Assembly: GCA_030704615.1 (NCBI GenBank)
Contig: CM060733.1
Location: forward strand, 44,208,001-44,268,000
Direction of reading: 5' to 3'
From: Takakia lepidozioides
Taxonomy: Eukaryota; Streptophyta; Takakiopsida; Takakiales; Takakiaceae
Length of the DNA stretch: 60,000 nucleotides
The notes below the pieces were generated by a model. That model worked only from the letters and a program-made list of their open reading frames with translations, made no database searches and was not told where the DNA came from. This document shows positions 1-11,800 of the stretch, piece by piece. The translations under genes and the position numbers were made by a program. Position 1 is the first letter of the stretch; each line of letters opens with the position of its first letter.

Positions 1-1014
1 GGCAAGTGCATAAATAGCAGGTGTCATGGTAGAGGATTGAAAGTCTGTGTGCTCCCTGTCAGGAACGTGGATAATTGATGATAATTGACTTCCACTGAGG
101 TTTGCAACCTCTTTGAGATAGCTGGAGCTAGTATGATGGCCTGCAGGAGGATTGGGTAGTTGCAAACAAGCTGCATTGAATGTTATGGTAGAATGTAACC
201 AACATCTTTGTCTTCTGTTAGTAACGCCAGTATTTATGGCATTTAATGTTTTTTGGGATTTGCAAATTTCTATAGAATGGTTCTGAACCACTTTGAAACA
301 TGTGTAGCCAGGAAATCTGACTGAGAAAGGTTCATATTTTATCTAGCCTGTCATATATTCAAAGAGATAGTGGTGCATGTTTGCTACCTGCGAATTTCTT
401 GATAGGCAAACAAGGATTCAATGTAATACAAGTTCAAATTTCCAAACTCATTTTGCAATCCCAACTTGCATTTTTTTTAGTATGTCTTTTAGGCTTTTTG
501 CGACTTGCCTTCTCTCTCTCTTCCTACTGGTCCTCCTATAGTCTCTAGGATATTTTTGGAACTAATACTCACCTTGCTATGCGGTTTTAGCAAGATGTAG
601 AGACCATAATTGCCATAGCTCTCATGCAAAATTTATGACTTATTGGACATTGAATGTTGAATTATGAACTGGTTTGCCATCTTACTTGGAAGTAATGAGA
701 TTGATTTGAGCGTTCCTTTATCCCTCTGATGTATGACAAATGGTTGTGGTTGTAGTACTAGTGCTCTATTAGAAAGATGGAAAACAAGGAGAGTCATGCA
801 CCCACCTCGGCCCCTCTTGACAACATGCATATTGGGGTTCATGTAATTGCACTTGGCACAAGCTCATTTAGAATGGACAGTGCCTCTCCTTTTTCGCTTG
901 CCAATTTTTTTGGTGATTTATCAGCCATCATTGCCGCTTTAGATGGGCTTTAGTTGTTCTGGCCTTGGCATGTTGGTTTTTTGTCAGCAGTGACCTTTCC
1001 TCATGGATGTGATT
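1..1014. other. No gene recognised
   Basis: About 1 kb of moderately AT-rich sequence. I see no coding region, repeat or element end that I can support. The short open frames here have neither family motifs nor splice signals joining them to anything recognisable. Confidence 0.4.
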
Positions 1015-1335
1015 ACCAGAGTAATCCGGATACGGATCTGGCAGCTATTTGATATCCGACTATTATTTATATCCGACGGATACAAAAAAACACGGGATCT
1101 GGATAGGATCCTACCCGCCGGATATAAAAAAGATTAATAACCGGATTGTATCCGAATATGTACCAAAAATACCACTGTTGATATATATATACCCTGGTGT
1201 GGCAAGTTTAGGTGCCGGATGTATACCCTTATATCAGGGTATATTTTTATGATACACCCTTATCCTTATTTTTACCCTGCATCAAGACGCTCAGTATACC
1301 CTACTTTTTTGAAGGGTATATCTATCTGGGTATAT
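1015..1335. repeat. Block of TATCCGG / GGGTATA short-motif repeats (left)
   Basis: The block is dense in short, often inverted copies of ATCCGG, CCGGATA and GGGTATA or TATACCC motifs. A second block of the same motifs lies at about 3290-3880. Such subterminal motif clusters at two ends are typical of large DNA transposons, so the two blocks may mark the ends of one element of about 2.8 kb. No terminal inverted repeat or transposase was identified, so the class is unknown. Confidence 0.5.
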
Positions 1336-2500
1336 AAGGGCCTTTATGTGCCTTCATAGCCTTTATGTGCTGGGCTGTCATGTTTCGATCTGAAGAGGTA
1401 TTGTTTGGGTTATATGACATTTTAGGAATGATATATATGTAGCATTTGTTTTGGCTGTGATTGGAGCTTTCTTATAGCTCAAGGCTCCCTAACAACTCAA
1501 CAAAAAGAGAAAAGACCTACAATTCAGGCCCTTGAGGAGGGGGAAAGATTAACCCCCTTTCATTTAAGGTAGTGGCATCTAGAAGTGTGCGTTGCCTTTA
1601 TCTGTCCCCTATTTTTGATGAATGAAGTCACTGCTTTCATCCCAGTACTGTGCACTTTTGCAATGGAGGCAGTTCAAGGTTAATTACTGCTTTGGATTAG
1701 GTACAACATGGAGTGTTTTGGGAGTACGAAGGGCTTAATTAATGGTGGGTTAGTGAAGCTAACTACACAGCCATCTAGTGATTCTCATTTCAAATTCCCC
1801 ATTCGTTTTTGAAAGTGGAGGCGGGTATTTCGGGACAATGGCCGGTTAATACAGCAGCCAAACATGAATGCAAATGGGATGCATGGCTCACTTTAGATAC
1901 TGCTACATTGCACACTTTTATCATGCTTCAGTTTACGGGAGAATGGGAAATGAAGGAGCTGTCGAGTCTTCCAGCTCTCTCCACGAGGTCGGCTAGTTTA
2001 GGGTTCTAGGATGGCCATGTCTTGGGAGATGTAGGTCAACTCAGGGCAGACATAGGGGTCCTACTTCTCCGTGTATGGTCAGCTTTTGCACAGGTCATCA
2101 TCCATGCAAGGACAGCTAGGGGTCCTTCCATCGGTAGATGCGCCGAATTCCGCATTGGGAGGCACGTACTTCTGGGCCACACATGTGCCTCTGGGCCACA
2201 CATGGCCTGGTTTTGGTAATTCTTTGAGAAAGGTGTAGGTGCACACCTTGTGCATTTAAGCACCTTTAAGCACATATCAGGGATGAATATATGGCATTAC
2301 AGGAGGGACCTACTGAGCAGAAGTGGGATAATATGTAGTTTGACGTTGATGATTCATATATAATACATCTGTGATTGGAAAATTATGTGTTTTGCACAAG
2401 TAATTGTTGCTTCATTTTCTATTCTGCTCATATAATTTTTGAGACACTGCACCCTTTGAGCAGTGCACACTACTTAAATGCACACTTCTAGATACCACTA
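1336..2500. other. No gene recognised
   Basis: Non-coding sequence between the motif-rich block and the small inverted-repeat element. It may be the interior of a larger, non-autonomous DNA transposon. I see no motifs that identify it. Confidence 0.35.
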
Positions 2501-2504
2501 CCTT

Positions 2505-2878
2505 AGGGTAAGTTGGTATGACCGTTCACATAACGATGGTGAAAAATCCCACGGTGAATTTTTGTTGTTTTTACGTTGGGTAAAATTCGTATGGTGTCCA
2601 ACGTATGGGGGCAACCCACAAACTTGGAACTATTTGATTTCATGAATTTTACACAAAGTTATAGGCTTTGAAAGTCGAACCAATCAGAATGCTTGTGTGC
2701 ACCCATAGCCCTATGACCAATATCAGTTTTTGGGGGATTCTATCAAATACTTGTTTGCCAAGTGGCAATAATGGAGAGTCTTGGGACCAGCAGCATATGG
2801 TCATAGGTACTGACAGAAGCGTTAATGGGGTGTTCCGTCATAGACGCATGTTCGGTCTACGCCAACTTACCCTATGGG
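2505..2878. mobile_element. MITE-like element with terminal inverted repeats
   Basis: The left end reads AGGGTAAGTTGG followed by a CGTTC-like stretch. The right end (CCAACTTACCCT, near 2863-2874) is its reverse complement, and the similarity continues inward with scattered mismatches. The enclosed length is about 370 bp with no coding potential, as in a miniature inverted-repeat element. TA flanks both ends, which could be a target-site duplication, but two bases prove little. Confidence 0.6.
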
Positions 2879-2924
2879 CCATGAGACCTAGGACAGTCAA
2901 CGCCCAGACATACCGTCATGAATA

Positions 2925-3060
2925 ATCCCACACACGGGGCAGGGCAGCGGGTTCGAACCCCGAACCACCAGAGCGACACACACTGTGCACTTACCAGCTC
3001 ACTGGCTACCAGCCGATGTGCCTCTTTTTCTTTTTTTCTTTTTTTCTGTTTTTTTTGGAA
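2925..3060 (+). repeat. tRNA-like B box followed by T-rich tract (possible SINE remnant)
   Basis: GGTTCGAACCC at 2950-2960 matches the internal pol III B box. It can form a short T arm (CGGG/CCCG around a seven-base loop). About 60 bp downstream lies a long T-rich tract. No convincing A box or full cloverleaf precedes it. A tRNA-derived SINE fragment or chance match are both possible. Confidence 0.3.
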
Positions 3061-3289
3061 AGGGAGGTAGCCCTTGAGAACTTTATTAAAAAAAATTGAA
3101 GGGAAAAAATTAAACCCTTAGATGCCCGTAGGCCATCTTTTTTTTAATCTCAAACCTCCCAGGAGTCCTCCATCTTGCATTGGAAGTTAACACCAAAATA
3201 TTATGTAATATCTTATCAATTTTCTCTTTTACCATAGATTGTATTTTTTGTGTTTTGTACATATTAAAGAACAAAAAGAAATCATATAT

Positions 3290-3880
3290 TCTTTAAAACA
3301 TTAAATTATTTGTTAATTTAAATAACTATCCATACCCGGAAACTATTCATACCCTCAGGGAATAGTTTGGCATATATATCCATACTCGGGGGTTATATAG
3401 AAATCTGAAAAGTTAATTTACCCATATCCGGAGGGTAAATAATTTTTTGAGATTTCAATTTATCCATACTCGGAGGGTAAATGGTTTGACAAAAATAATT
3501 TACTTATACCCTAAGGGTATATTGAAATCAATTTACCCACACAACACTGAAAAATACCAGATATAAGACAATAAAATAAAATGTTAATTAAAAAAATAGA
3601 ATTGTAATGACTTAAATTGATTAAATGAAAAATTTAAAAGATGTTATTTTCTATGATTCATATATCCGGATTACTCTATAACCGCCGGATATTGTAATCT
3701 GAATATCCGGACTTATTTATATCCGGCAGATTTTTAAAAACTTCTACTATGCATAACCGGCGGATATTAGAAATGCAGATTATTCTAATATCCGGATCCA
3801 TAGGATATATCATTCTCTAATTTGTCATGTATCCGGACTCGGCGGATATTAAAAAAAATTAAGAACCGCCCAACACTGGT
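3290..3880. repeat. Block of TATCCGG / CGGAGGGTAAAT short-motif repeats (right)
   Basis: An AT-rich block carrying many copies, in both orientations, of TATCCGG, CCGGCGGATA and GGGTAAAT-like words. It resembles the block at 1015-1335. The words recur at irregular spacing, so this is not a simple tandem satellite. It fits the subterminal region of a DNA transposon. Confidence 0.5.
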
Positions 3881-3887
3881 GGTTACT

Positions 3888-4253
3888 GAGGTTGGGTAGC
3901 ATCTGAGCATGCTTACGTGGGTGTGAGCATGCTCACGTGAGCACAAGCAAATATTAAGGATATTCCCTAGATGCCTTTCGAATATTCTTCAGCGAAACTA
4001 AAATTGAGAAACTAAAAACTTTGCGAAATTTTTTTAACTGCTCACCTAGGCCCTCACAACATCACTTAAGAAACAAGTAATACCTATACACGATAAACAT
4101 GTTACCCTATAGGCGTGGGGTTTCCTCACGTTATGCGAACTGGATACCCCAGAAAACACCAGAAAAACAAAAATCGTGGTTTTCAGTCCGGGTATCGGCA
4201 GTTTAAGCCCTAGAAAAGTTATTTCGCATTGAGAATATAAATCCAAAGGGAGA
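3888..4253 (+). mobile_element. GGTTGGGTAG TIR-element family, copy 1 (right end truncated)
   Basis: The sequence from GAGGTTGGGTAG through the GAGCATGCTC palindromes to about 4253 recurs, nearly identical in long stretches, at 51026-51403 and 51779-52090. Copy 2 has both inverted ends, so the family is a TIR element. Copy 1 has the left end only and then runs into coding-like sequence. Confidence 0.65.
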
Positions 4254-4255
4254 GA

Positions 4256-4891
4256 AACCTAGCCAGCTTCATATGTTTCTTCTCGGCAATACAAGTCACA
4301 AACTCATCCAACTCTACAGTCTTTTGTAGCTGGCGTAATTGGATGTGGCGTCTTCCCACTGCTAGGGGGTGTAGGGCAGACCATCGCTTTCTGAAGTTCT
4401 TGAAGCATTGTGCAAGGTGATAGCGTGCTCTGTCCCATTCATCATTCACAACATCCAAAGTAGCCAGGTGCGTGGAGAACTCATTCAAGAGGCGCTGTCT
4501 CTTCACAGGATCCTCCAGCGACAACTGAACAAATTCTGTGAGGGAACTATGAAACTTTCAGGGCTCCCTTTATAAATAGGCCAAGGTAAAGGTCTTGTTT
4601 TTTAGGTTCCCATAGTTGTTGATAATCAGGCTCACTAGAATCGTCATTTGTGATCTCCAATAAGGTCTCTTCTACAATGACATTCCAGTTATTCAAGTCA
4701 GCCAGACAAGCAAGGCGCTGATTGTACCAAATATCTTTTTCTGTTGGCAACACTTCACCACCCATAGTGCCTGCAGTTTTAGTATCAAACAACAAGTCAG
4801 TGATCCCATAAAAGCATAGGCAAGTTAAAATATTGTTGTGCTCAAGTATCACTTTCGAGCAAAGCAAAGAAAAATTTGTAGAGTTTGTCAT
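4256..4891 (-). pseudogene. Unrecognised coding-like fragment
   Basis: Two minus-strand frames (about 4891-4547, then 4560-4256) look like real protein: rich in charged residues, balanced composition, and Trp and Cys at plausible frequency. They can be joined near 4550 by a frame change. The product has no motif I recognise. It is cut on its upstream side by the Copia LTR at 4900 and on its downstream side by the TIR element. It may be a host exon or part of an unclassified transposon protein. Function unknown. Confidence 0.35.
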
Positions 4892-4894
4892 GGA

Positions 4895-4899
4895 TATAG
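4895..4899. repeat. Copia target-site duplication, left copy (TATAG)
   Basis: TATAG lies directly before the LTR start TGTTGG. Its reverse complement, CTATA, lies directly outside the inverted partner LTR at 25030-25034. This shows that the two LTRs belong to one insertion. Confidence 0.85.
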
Positions 4900-5127
4900 T
4901 GTTGGAATTAACACACCCATGTTGTGATGCCGCTAGATCAGGCCTTTGTTAATGCACCGCTCCTTAAATCTAGATAGTAGTTGGCCACCGTTTACATTAG
5001 TAATTATAGCTTCATTACATTTAGCGATAAGGCCCATGTGGTCCTGCTCTCCTTATCTCTGTGACAAACGTTGTATATGTATTCACACCTCTGGTGTTCC
5101 AGTTAGTTGATCAACTCATTGTTTTCA
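4900..5127 (+). mobile_element. Copia retrotransposon 5' LTR
   Basis: A 228-bp LTR beginning TGTTGG and ending CA. It is followed at once by a Met-tRNA primer-binding site. The same sequence, inverted and with few differences, is at 25035-25262. Confidence 0.92.
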
Positions 5128-5139
5128 TGGTATCAGAGC
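5128..5139 (+). other. Primer-binding site (initiator Met tRNA type)
   Basis: TGGTATCAGAGC directly follows the LTR terminal CA. It is complementary to the 3' end of initiator methionine tRNA, the standard primer of plant Copia elements. It marks the start of minus-strand DNA synthesis. Confidence 0.92.
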
Positions 5140-5425
5140 GAGGATAGTGGACTACACGGGTAGTCATGAATCTTTGAGGGTACCTTCAAGACCTATACGG
5201 TTAGAGTTTGAGGAGGATATCTGAGAGCATTTTTTTTGTTTCGTAGAGAAACAAGGAAGAAGATGGTCAAGGGACGTCGTGGAGAGGCTACACGAAAGTA
5301 GTTTGCTTTCTTTCTCTTAGTTCTTCATAGCATTTCTTTATGCTGAAAGTAGATTAGTGTAAACTATTGATCTGTAAACACTTACTATTTCTTCTGCTGT
5401 AGTGTATATCGCATCGTAGAACAGT

Positions 5426-5842
5426 ATGTCAGGAACAGAGTACTCCATAGGTGAGAACCAGAAGATTGAAGGAGCTTCAAACTATGCAATGTGGAAGTTC
5501 AGGACACAAAGTATCCTTGAACGCGAGGATCTTTGGGAAATAGTACAACCCGAGGAAGACAGTAGCTCCGCCGACACTAGCTCTGTCTCTGGCTCTTCCC
5601 CGATCCTAGAGATGCTGATCATGTTCTTAAAAAGCAAAGGATGAAGGCTTTTTCTATAATCAAGCTATTGGTGAAAGACAAGATTGTACCTTTCATACTA
5701 CATGCCAAAGGACCAAGGGAGTGCTGGGATATTTTGAAGAGGCAGTTTGAAATTGTGGCTAGAGGTATAAGAGATAATGCAATAGGACTATACCGTCTTC
5801 ACATTCAGCCCGCCAATGTTGAGTTGCATGTGGTCGAAAGAT
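5426..5842 (+). pseudogene. Copia Gag, N-terminal part, frameshifted
   Basis: The product starts with a Gag-like segment in which the motif NYAMWKF matches the conserved N-terminal region of plant Copia Gag (pattern NYxxWKxxxxxxL). A stop and frame change near 5640 splits it. The second part (IVPFILHAKGPRECWDIL) continues the Gag helical domain. The zinc knuckle and the protease expected next are missing, and the sequence jumps straight to the pre-integrase region near 5850. This copy therefore has an internal deletion and cannot encode a complete polyprotein. Confidence 0.8.
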
Positions 5843-5845
5843 GAG

Positions 5846-7731
5846 GTTTTCCTATGGCACAAGAGGCTTGGGCACCTTAATTTTCAAAGTCTTTTTCACT
5901 TGAGCAACAAGGACGTTGCAACAGGGCTGCCAAAACTGCCGCTAATATCTAGTGTATGTGAAGGCTGCCAGTAACACCACAGGGAGAGCTTTCCCAAGAA
6001 AAGTCTCAACCGAGCAACACAGGTACTTGAACTCATACATACAGATCTCTGTGGCCCCTTGTCACCTTCTTTGAGAGGGTCTCGATACTTCATCACATTC
6101 ACAGACGACTATTCGAGAAAAACGTGGATTTATTTCTTGAGACTAAAAAGTGAGGCATTACAAAAATTCAAGTTTTTCAAAGCTCAAGTTGAAAATCAGA
6201 CAGGGCACAGAATTAAAATTCTACGATCTGATCGAGGGGGTGAGTATCTTTCAAATGACTTCATCAAATTTTGCAATGAAGAAGGCATACGAAGACAACT
6301 CACTCAAGCTCACACGCCGCAACAAAACGGTGTTGCTGAACGTAAAAACCGTACTTTGCTTGATAGAGCACGCAGCATGGCTCTTACTTGCTACCCAAGT
6401 TCTTGTGGAGTGAGGCAATTAACACGGCAAATTACCTGGTGAATCGATCACCAACCAAGGCCAACTCGGGTATCACTCTGGAGGAAAAATATTCAGGTAT
6501 CAAACGAGATCTTTCACTCCTCCGTATTTTTGGTTGCAAGGTTTTTGTTCACATAGCCAAGGAAGACGTGGCGTCTAAGTTATCTCCAAGGTCATTGAAA
6601 TGTTTGTTTGTGGGATATGATGAGGAGACCAAGGATTTCAAATGCTTTAGTCCTCACGGCAGAAAGGTGGTCATCACAAGGGATGTTCACTTTGATGAAT
6701 CGAGCATGTCCAGCCTTTCGACATCCTCATCTCCACCTCCCTTAAGTGCTTCTTCAGATCCAAGTCCAATTATAAATGACAATTTGCAACCATGTCATCT
6801 ACCCACTGTACTTGTTCCTGACCAAGCTTGCATTTCTGCTACACTTGTTGATCCTTCAACTCAAAGTGTCTCGGAGTCATGTCATTCACCACCTTTAGGT
6901 ATTGAGGTGCCCACGACTTCGACAGAACCACTCACACCAGAGTGGAGTCCAAACCAAAGGGTTGAAAATTCAGACGATGATAGAGATCTTGTAGGTGCAC
7001 ATGAGCAGCCAAGAGCAGGTATAAATTCCCCACTGGCTATTCGTAAGTCTGGAAGAACGATCATCCGGCCCATTCGATTCGATGACTACGTAGCAATTGC
7101 AGAAGCTGGTGAGCCACAAAAATATTCTGAGGCAATTGGAAATCCGAAATGGCAAGTTGCAATGGATCAAGAAATGGCCTCAATATAAAGAAACTCCACG
7201 TAGGACTTAGTGGATTTACCACCACAAAAACATCCAATCACGGCAAAGTGGGTTTATAAAATCAAGGAAGGAGCTGACGGCAAAGGTGATACATTCAAGG
7301 CTCGTCTTGTGGCTCGAGGGTTCGAACAAAGAGAAGGCATAGATTACGATGAGACCTTTGCGCCCATTGTCAAATGGGGCACCTTACGAACACTTGTAGC
7401 CTTAGCAGCTCAACATGATTGGAAGATGTACCACCTAGATGTCAAGACGACATTTCCTAATGGGGATCTCAAAGAAGAAGTCTTCATGACTCAACCTGAG
7501 AGGTTCATTGCTACTGGGAAGGAGAATAAGGTGTGCAGGTTGAACAAAGCCCTCTATGGGCTGAAGCAAGCTCCACGGGCCTAGTATGAAAAAATCGACA
7601 ACTATCTCCAAGAACAAGGTATGCACAGAAGCAATGCTGACTACAATATGTACTATGTCAATGAAGGTGAGAAACTTGTCATTCTTGTGCTATATGTTGA
7701 CGACCTGTTGATCACATGAAATGATAGTGTC
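5846..7731 (+). pseudogene. Copia pol, 5' part: pre-integrase, integrase, reverse transcriptase start
   Basis: In order: the Gag-pre-integrase motif (LWHKRLGHLNF, about 5850); the integrase core with DDYSRKTW, DRGGEY and the catalytic-Glu region NGVAERKNRT (about 6060-6440); the integrase C-terminal part and proline/serine-rich linker (to about 7080); and RT with WVYKIKEGADGK, ARLVARGF and KALYGLKQAPRA (7210-7590), ending at the YVDDLLIT active-site motif. Several stops and frame shifts interrupt it (e.g. near 6000, 6420, 7188, 7582, 7718). At 7731 it stops abruptly where the Gypsy LTR was inserted. The rest of the gene is at 26232-25298 on the other strand. Confidence 0.92.
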
Positions 7732-8679
7732 TGTCGAGCGGCTTTTACTCACCCATCCCTTTGCTATCCGAGGTGGGAACTCCAAGATAGAAGAGTTGGA
7801 TATCTCCAAGCACTCAGCCCGCTCAGAACAATCAGTCATGACCTATAACTAGTGTATCATGGGAGTGATTCCTGTTTGTATTCCTTCTTGCCTTCATGAC
7901 AGCAAATTACCTTATTGTTTATATTCAAGCATCAGATTGCTTCAGCAAACTACCAGGTTCCAATCACTCATCCATTCATTCCACAGCTTCACTCAGATCT
8001 CTCTACACAGTGTGAGGATGGAATGGGTATCAGATTAAGATCTATCAAGTATCAGGCCGAAGCCATGGTGTCCCTAGTCTACCCTACAATATATCTCTAC
8101 AGCTTGCATGTAACAGCATCAACAGATCGTCTCTCCTCCTTCACCATGTTCTCCCTTCCTACTCCAGTCGTGCTCTCCGCCGATCTCCTCTCATGATGAC
8201 CAAGAAGTGCTCCCCGAGAAATGTCCTCTCTATGTTGCTACTTGCCTAATCTACCTACAAGCTGTTCCAACCGCCTAACTAACTAACTGTCATCCAGACA
8301 TAATGCACGTTCCCACTGCAAATGTCGTTCCCACATAGTCGTTCCCTGCCGCTAATAACCGTTCCCTGTGTACGCTGTGACGGGCTGTGTTCCGCTGTGT
8401 CGAGCTATGACTGTGCCAAGTTGTGACTAGCTGTGTGAAGTTGTGTCGGGCTGTGTCGGGCTGTGATAGGCTGTGATACGCTGTGGAAGGCTGTGTCAGA
8501 CTATCACAAACTATGTCAAGCTGTATCTAACTGTGTATTGTTGTGACTGACTGTGTAAACCTGTCTACCACCCCTAAGGCCTGTGTTGGTCTAAGTCTAC
8601 CATCTGTAAGTCTGCGCAAAAATTAAGGGTACCCCACAGAACCCCTAAAAGTGTCTAAGTCCCAGACAACCCTCTAACA
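7732..8679 (-). mobile_element. Nested Gypsy element, 3' LTR
   Basis: Read on the minus strand, it runs from TGTTAGAGGG (8679) to CTCGACA (7732), with TG/CA termini. It is the same sequence as 26233-27199 apart from small differences. Just upstream in element orientation is a purine tract. The outer side abuts the Copia RT at 7731. The flanking GTGTC (7727-7731) matches GTGTT next to the other LTR at four of five bases. Confidence 0.88.
8345..8580. repeat. GCTGTG minisatellite inside the Gypsy LTR
   Basis: About twenty degenerate units of roughly 10-11 bp built around GCTGTG plus a variable RG-containing spacer. The partner LTR has the reverse complement at about 26345-26570. A shorter array of the same unit lies in the element interior at 13014-13094. 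Confidence 0.85.
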
Positions 8680-8702
8680 TTATCCCTCTCCCTCTCAAAA
8701 AG
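8680..8702 (-). other. Gypsy polypurine tract
   Basis: On the minus strand the bases just before the LTR read GAGAGGGAGAGGGATAA, a typical primer for plus-strand DNA synthesis. This fixes the orientation: it is the 3' LTR of a minus-strand element. Confidence 0.8.
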
Positions 8703-8882
8703 CCGTGTCCTCACAGTTTACTGTTTAGGATCAGCAAACCTTTGTGAGCGAGCACCCTTCTGTCGGTGAGAGTCCTTTGGAGGGCTCTGTGTGCGAACCC
8801 GAGCCCTGTCACTGGCTGGTGGAGATGAGTGTCGACTAGCTGGTACTGCCGGCCCTGTTTTAGTTTGAGAAGGAGATAAATA

Positions 8883-11800
8883 CTATGGTATAGGAGATCC
8901 CCGTCGTCTTTTATCCTCCATTGCCAAGTCATACTCCTCATCCATGTCAAAGTTGCCCTCCACTGAACCAGTAGTATCAGAATCATCTTCCCCCCTGTGG
9001 CCTTTCGGTGGTCTGATCTTCTTGGGTGTCTCAGGAATCCTGCGTGACATACAGTATTGGCTCACCATGTCTAGAAGCTTAAATTGTACTACTTGCATCA
9101 ATCGCTTGCAAGCAAAATTAGTGTACTCCCTGAATTCCTTGTCCGTATAGGTGAGAGGCGTGCCAATGACTTTGGAACAGTGTAAGTATTTCCAGGCTTC
9201 ATGTCCCTTATAAAAAATATCGTCAGGGCCCAATTTTTCTTTGGCCAAGTTGTTCCAAGCCAAATTAAACCATGAACGAAGTTGGGAATCCTTCTGCAAC
9301 ATGACTTTCACCTCATACAGATACATATGGGGTGGAACTGAAGGTAAGACCCAATGATCCCCAGTGGAATAACTCAGAAATCTTGACTGCATCTTATAAC
9401 GTGCAATGAAACAAGCAGCATAGTATAATCCACAGCCCATGACCCAACTAGATACCTCCTTGGTCTTGGTGTAGATTTACCCATGAACAACCTGGAAGGC
9501 AATTAATTCCTTCAGCATGGTGCCTGCCTCAGACCAGTACCTTGCAAAATGATGATTCTCAATGGGTCAGTTATTCGGAAGAACCTTAGTCCGAGTTGCC
9601 ACTGGCAACCAAATGCGCATGATCTGGTAATAGTGTGCCAAAGACTGTGGAGGACTGAATTCCTTCCAAGCCAAATCCATCACAATGGGAATTTGGTTGA
9701 AGGGCATTATCATAGCCCGATTGTACTCAAGTGCAGCAGGAGTCCTAGGTGGGTTAAAAGCACCATCCCCCCAAACCTCAGATTGCTGCAGGGCTATGGT
9801 AGCAACAGTGTCTACCTGTTGTGGTTGCTGTGATATTGACACCACTGTCCCTCCTGTTGTTGGTAGGTCCTGCACCTCCTGTGATGAAGATTTATCAGAG
9901 TCATGGCATGCAAATAAGTAGCCACCAGCTGCTCCTCAGGAACAAAGACTCTTTTGTCAATGTTGGAACTCAAGTTATCCACTTGAGTCTGTAGCCCTTC
10001 CACATCATCCTGTAACTCAGCTATTCTACTATAGACATTGTCTATAGTAGTTGTGGCAATGTTCTGCACCTGCAACTTGAGATCATTCATCTCCCCCTGG
10101 GTGAGCTTTCTTGGTGCCTTCCCTTCCACCGGCCCTTGTGTTTAACCATACTTACATAAGATAATTATCCACCAAGTCGTGTGTAGCACTCCTAAGAACC
10201 TGCTCCTCCTTGAGTCTGTACATATGTAACTGTTGCTGTAAAGCCTCCATGCGCTTTGCATGAGGTTCAACCAGGGCTGCATAGGCAGCAGTCAGATTAT
10301 TGGCTTCCTTCCAAGCCTTGGTAGTCACAGAAAACTCATTCTTTCGTGATGTGAGCAATTGCTGCAACTCAAGGATGTACCTTCTTTTCTCAGCCCAACC
10401 TGACTGTACTGTTGGAAGGTCTCCTCATTGCGACGGATAGTAGCCTTCAATTCAGCAATGAGTTTCCCTTGCTCTATTGTCTCAGCCTCCACCATCATAT
10501 ACCTCTCTGCTTGTCTGTTAAATTCTAATGCAGTTTGCTCTAGAGTAGTTGTTAGTGTGGCACATTGGATGGTCATTTTCTGATGAACTGCCTCCAACTC
10601 TGTATGAAGCACCTTCACTTCTGCAATTTTCCTCATGCTTCACCTGCAACTGGTATAGCTGTTGCTTATGTACTTCATGCAACTTCTCCTGCTCCAGACC
10701 CGCTTCAATCAGATTCCCCTTTGCTAGATGCAGGGCAGCCTTCGTGTCCTCCAACTCTTTCTGCAACTTGAGGTTGGCCTCCAGATCCACCTTATTTGCA
10801 CACTTTGTGACAATTCTTGCTTGAGCTCCTCCCTCAAAGCTGCCAATTGTGTGGATGGAATATGGGATTTCACATAAGTGCCCAACAAATTGAGTGTCAT
10901 ATTTATGGAACACATAAGCATGGCCTGCTATGGGTCTGCATGGGAAACTTGTTGATGGTCCCCCTGATTCTCCATAGTGTGATGTTTCACCAACCATTCA
11001 GGCCATGTTCCCACAAGATCTTCTTCCTGAACGACCTCATTCTCCACAGGTGCTGGAGTGCCCTTACATTCTACCCCTGGAACCTCCTCCACAGGTTCGT
11101 ATCACATTCATAGCAGGGATTTCCTTGGTCAAACTCTGCATCTTTGGTACCACTGGTTCCCTGACCAAGCCAGAGTTTTCATAGAGAATGTCACCATTCT
11201 CAATTTCTGCCACTACCTGCTCTGTAGTGGGGATGTCCAACCCTTCTCCTTCCACAGCAATAGGCTCGGGTGTAACAGCATGTACCCTCGGAATTACCTC
11301 TGAAACAACCGAGTCAACTGGCTGTGGTGGCTGTGGTACCGAGGAAACTTCTTCCTCCCTCTCCAAAGGCTGTGCTTTCAGCAATAACAACCCCCCGTGC
11401 TGGTATTCCTCATTCTGCATAAGAGCTATGGAAACATCATCTTGCGGTTTCCTTGAAGCTAGTGGATCTGCCACTACAGTCGTATCCCGCTTTTGTCTCT
11501 TAGACTGGTGTTGCCCCTCCAATCCCCTTCACCTTGTGACGAGCCCTGCTCCTCAATTGCAGTTGTGGCTATCTCAAATACTCCCATCTCCTTGCGTTCT
11601 CGCGCATCAAGTAAATAAGAATCAAGGATAATTTGCACAATTATTGGGCCAGACACAATGATCAGAGACTTAGCAGCAGTGCCTTGTAACCGCTTCATCT
11701 ATTCCACCAGACCATTGTACATCAACTCCGCCCAAGCCACATCCTCTCCCCTCAAGGCTTTCAGTATCTCCTCCGTGAATGATCTGCTAAGATACTGTTG

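Noticed and set aside
2925-3010. A tRNA gene suggested by the B box GGTTCGAACCC
   Set aside because: No acceptor stem, anticodon arm or A box could be folded around it; kept only as a possible SINE remnant.
4850-4899. A Gypsy RNase H reading continuing across the Copia target site on the plus strand (EFVMDIVYK)
   Set aside because: The last dozen residues fit, but further upstream the frame shows no RNase H motifs, so the match may be chance.
6150-6413. A second plus-strand frame overlapping the Copia integrase
   Set aside because: It is a shadow frame of the integrase, which carries the real DDE motifs.
7915-8196. A 93-codon open frame in the Gypsy LTR, also found in the partner LTR
   Set aside because: It exists twice only because the LTR is duplicated; it lies in LTR sequence and shows no protein motif.
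8345-8580. A CRISPR-like array of short repeats
   Set aside because: Repeats and spacers are both degenerate, the unit is 10-11 bp, and the array sits inside an LTR of a nuclear retrotransposon.
8883-9440. An envelope gene for the Gypsy element
   Set aside because: The position fits, but there is no signal peptide, membrane segment or glycoprotein-like cysteine pattern; zinc-knuckle and coiled-coil features argue otherwise.
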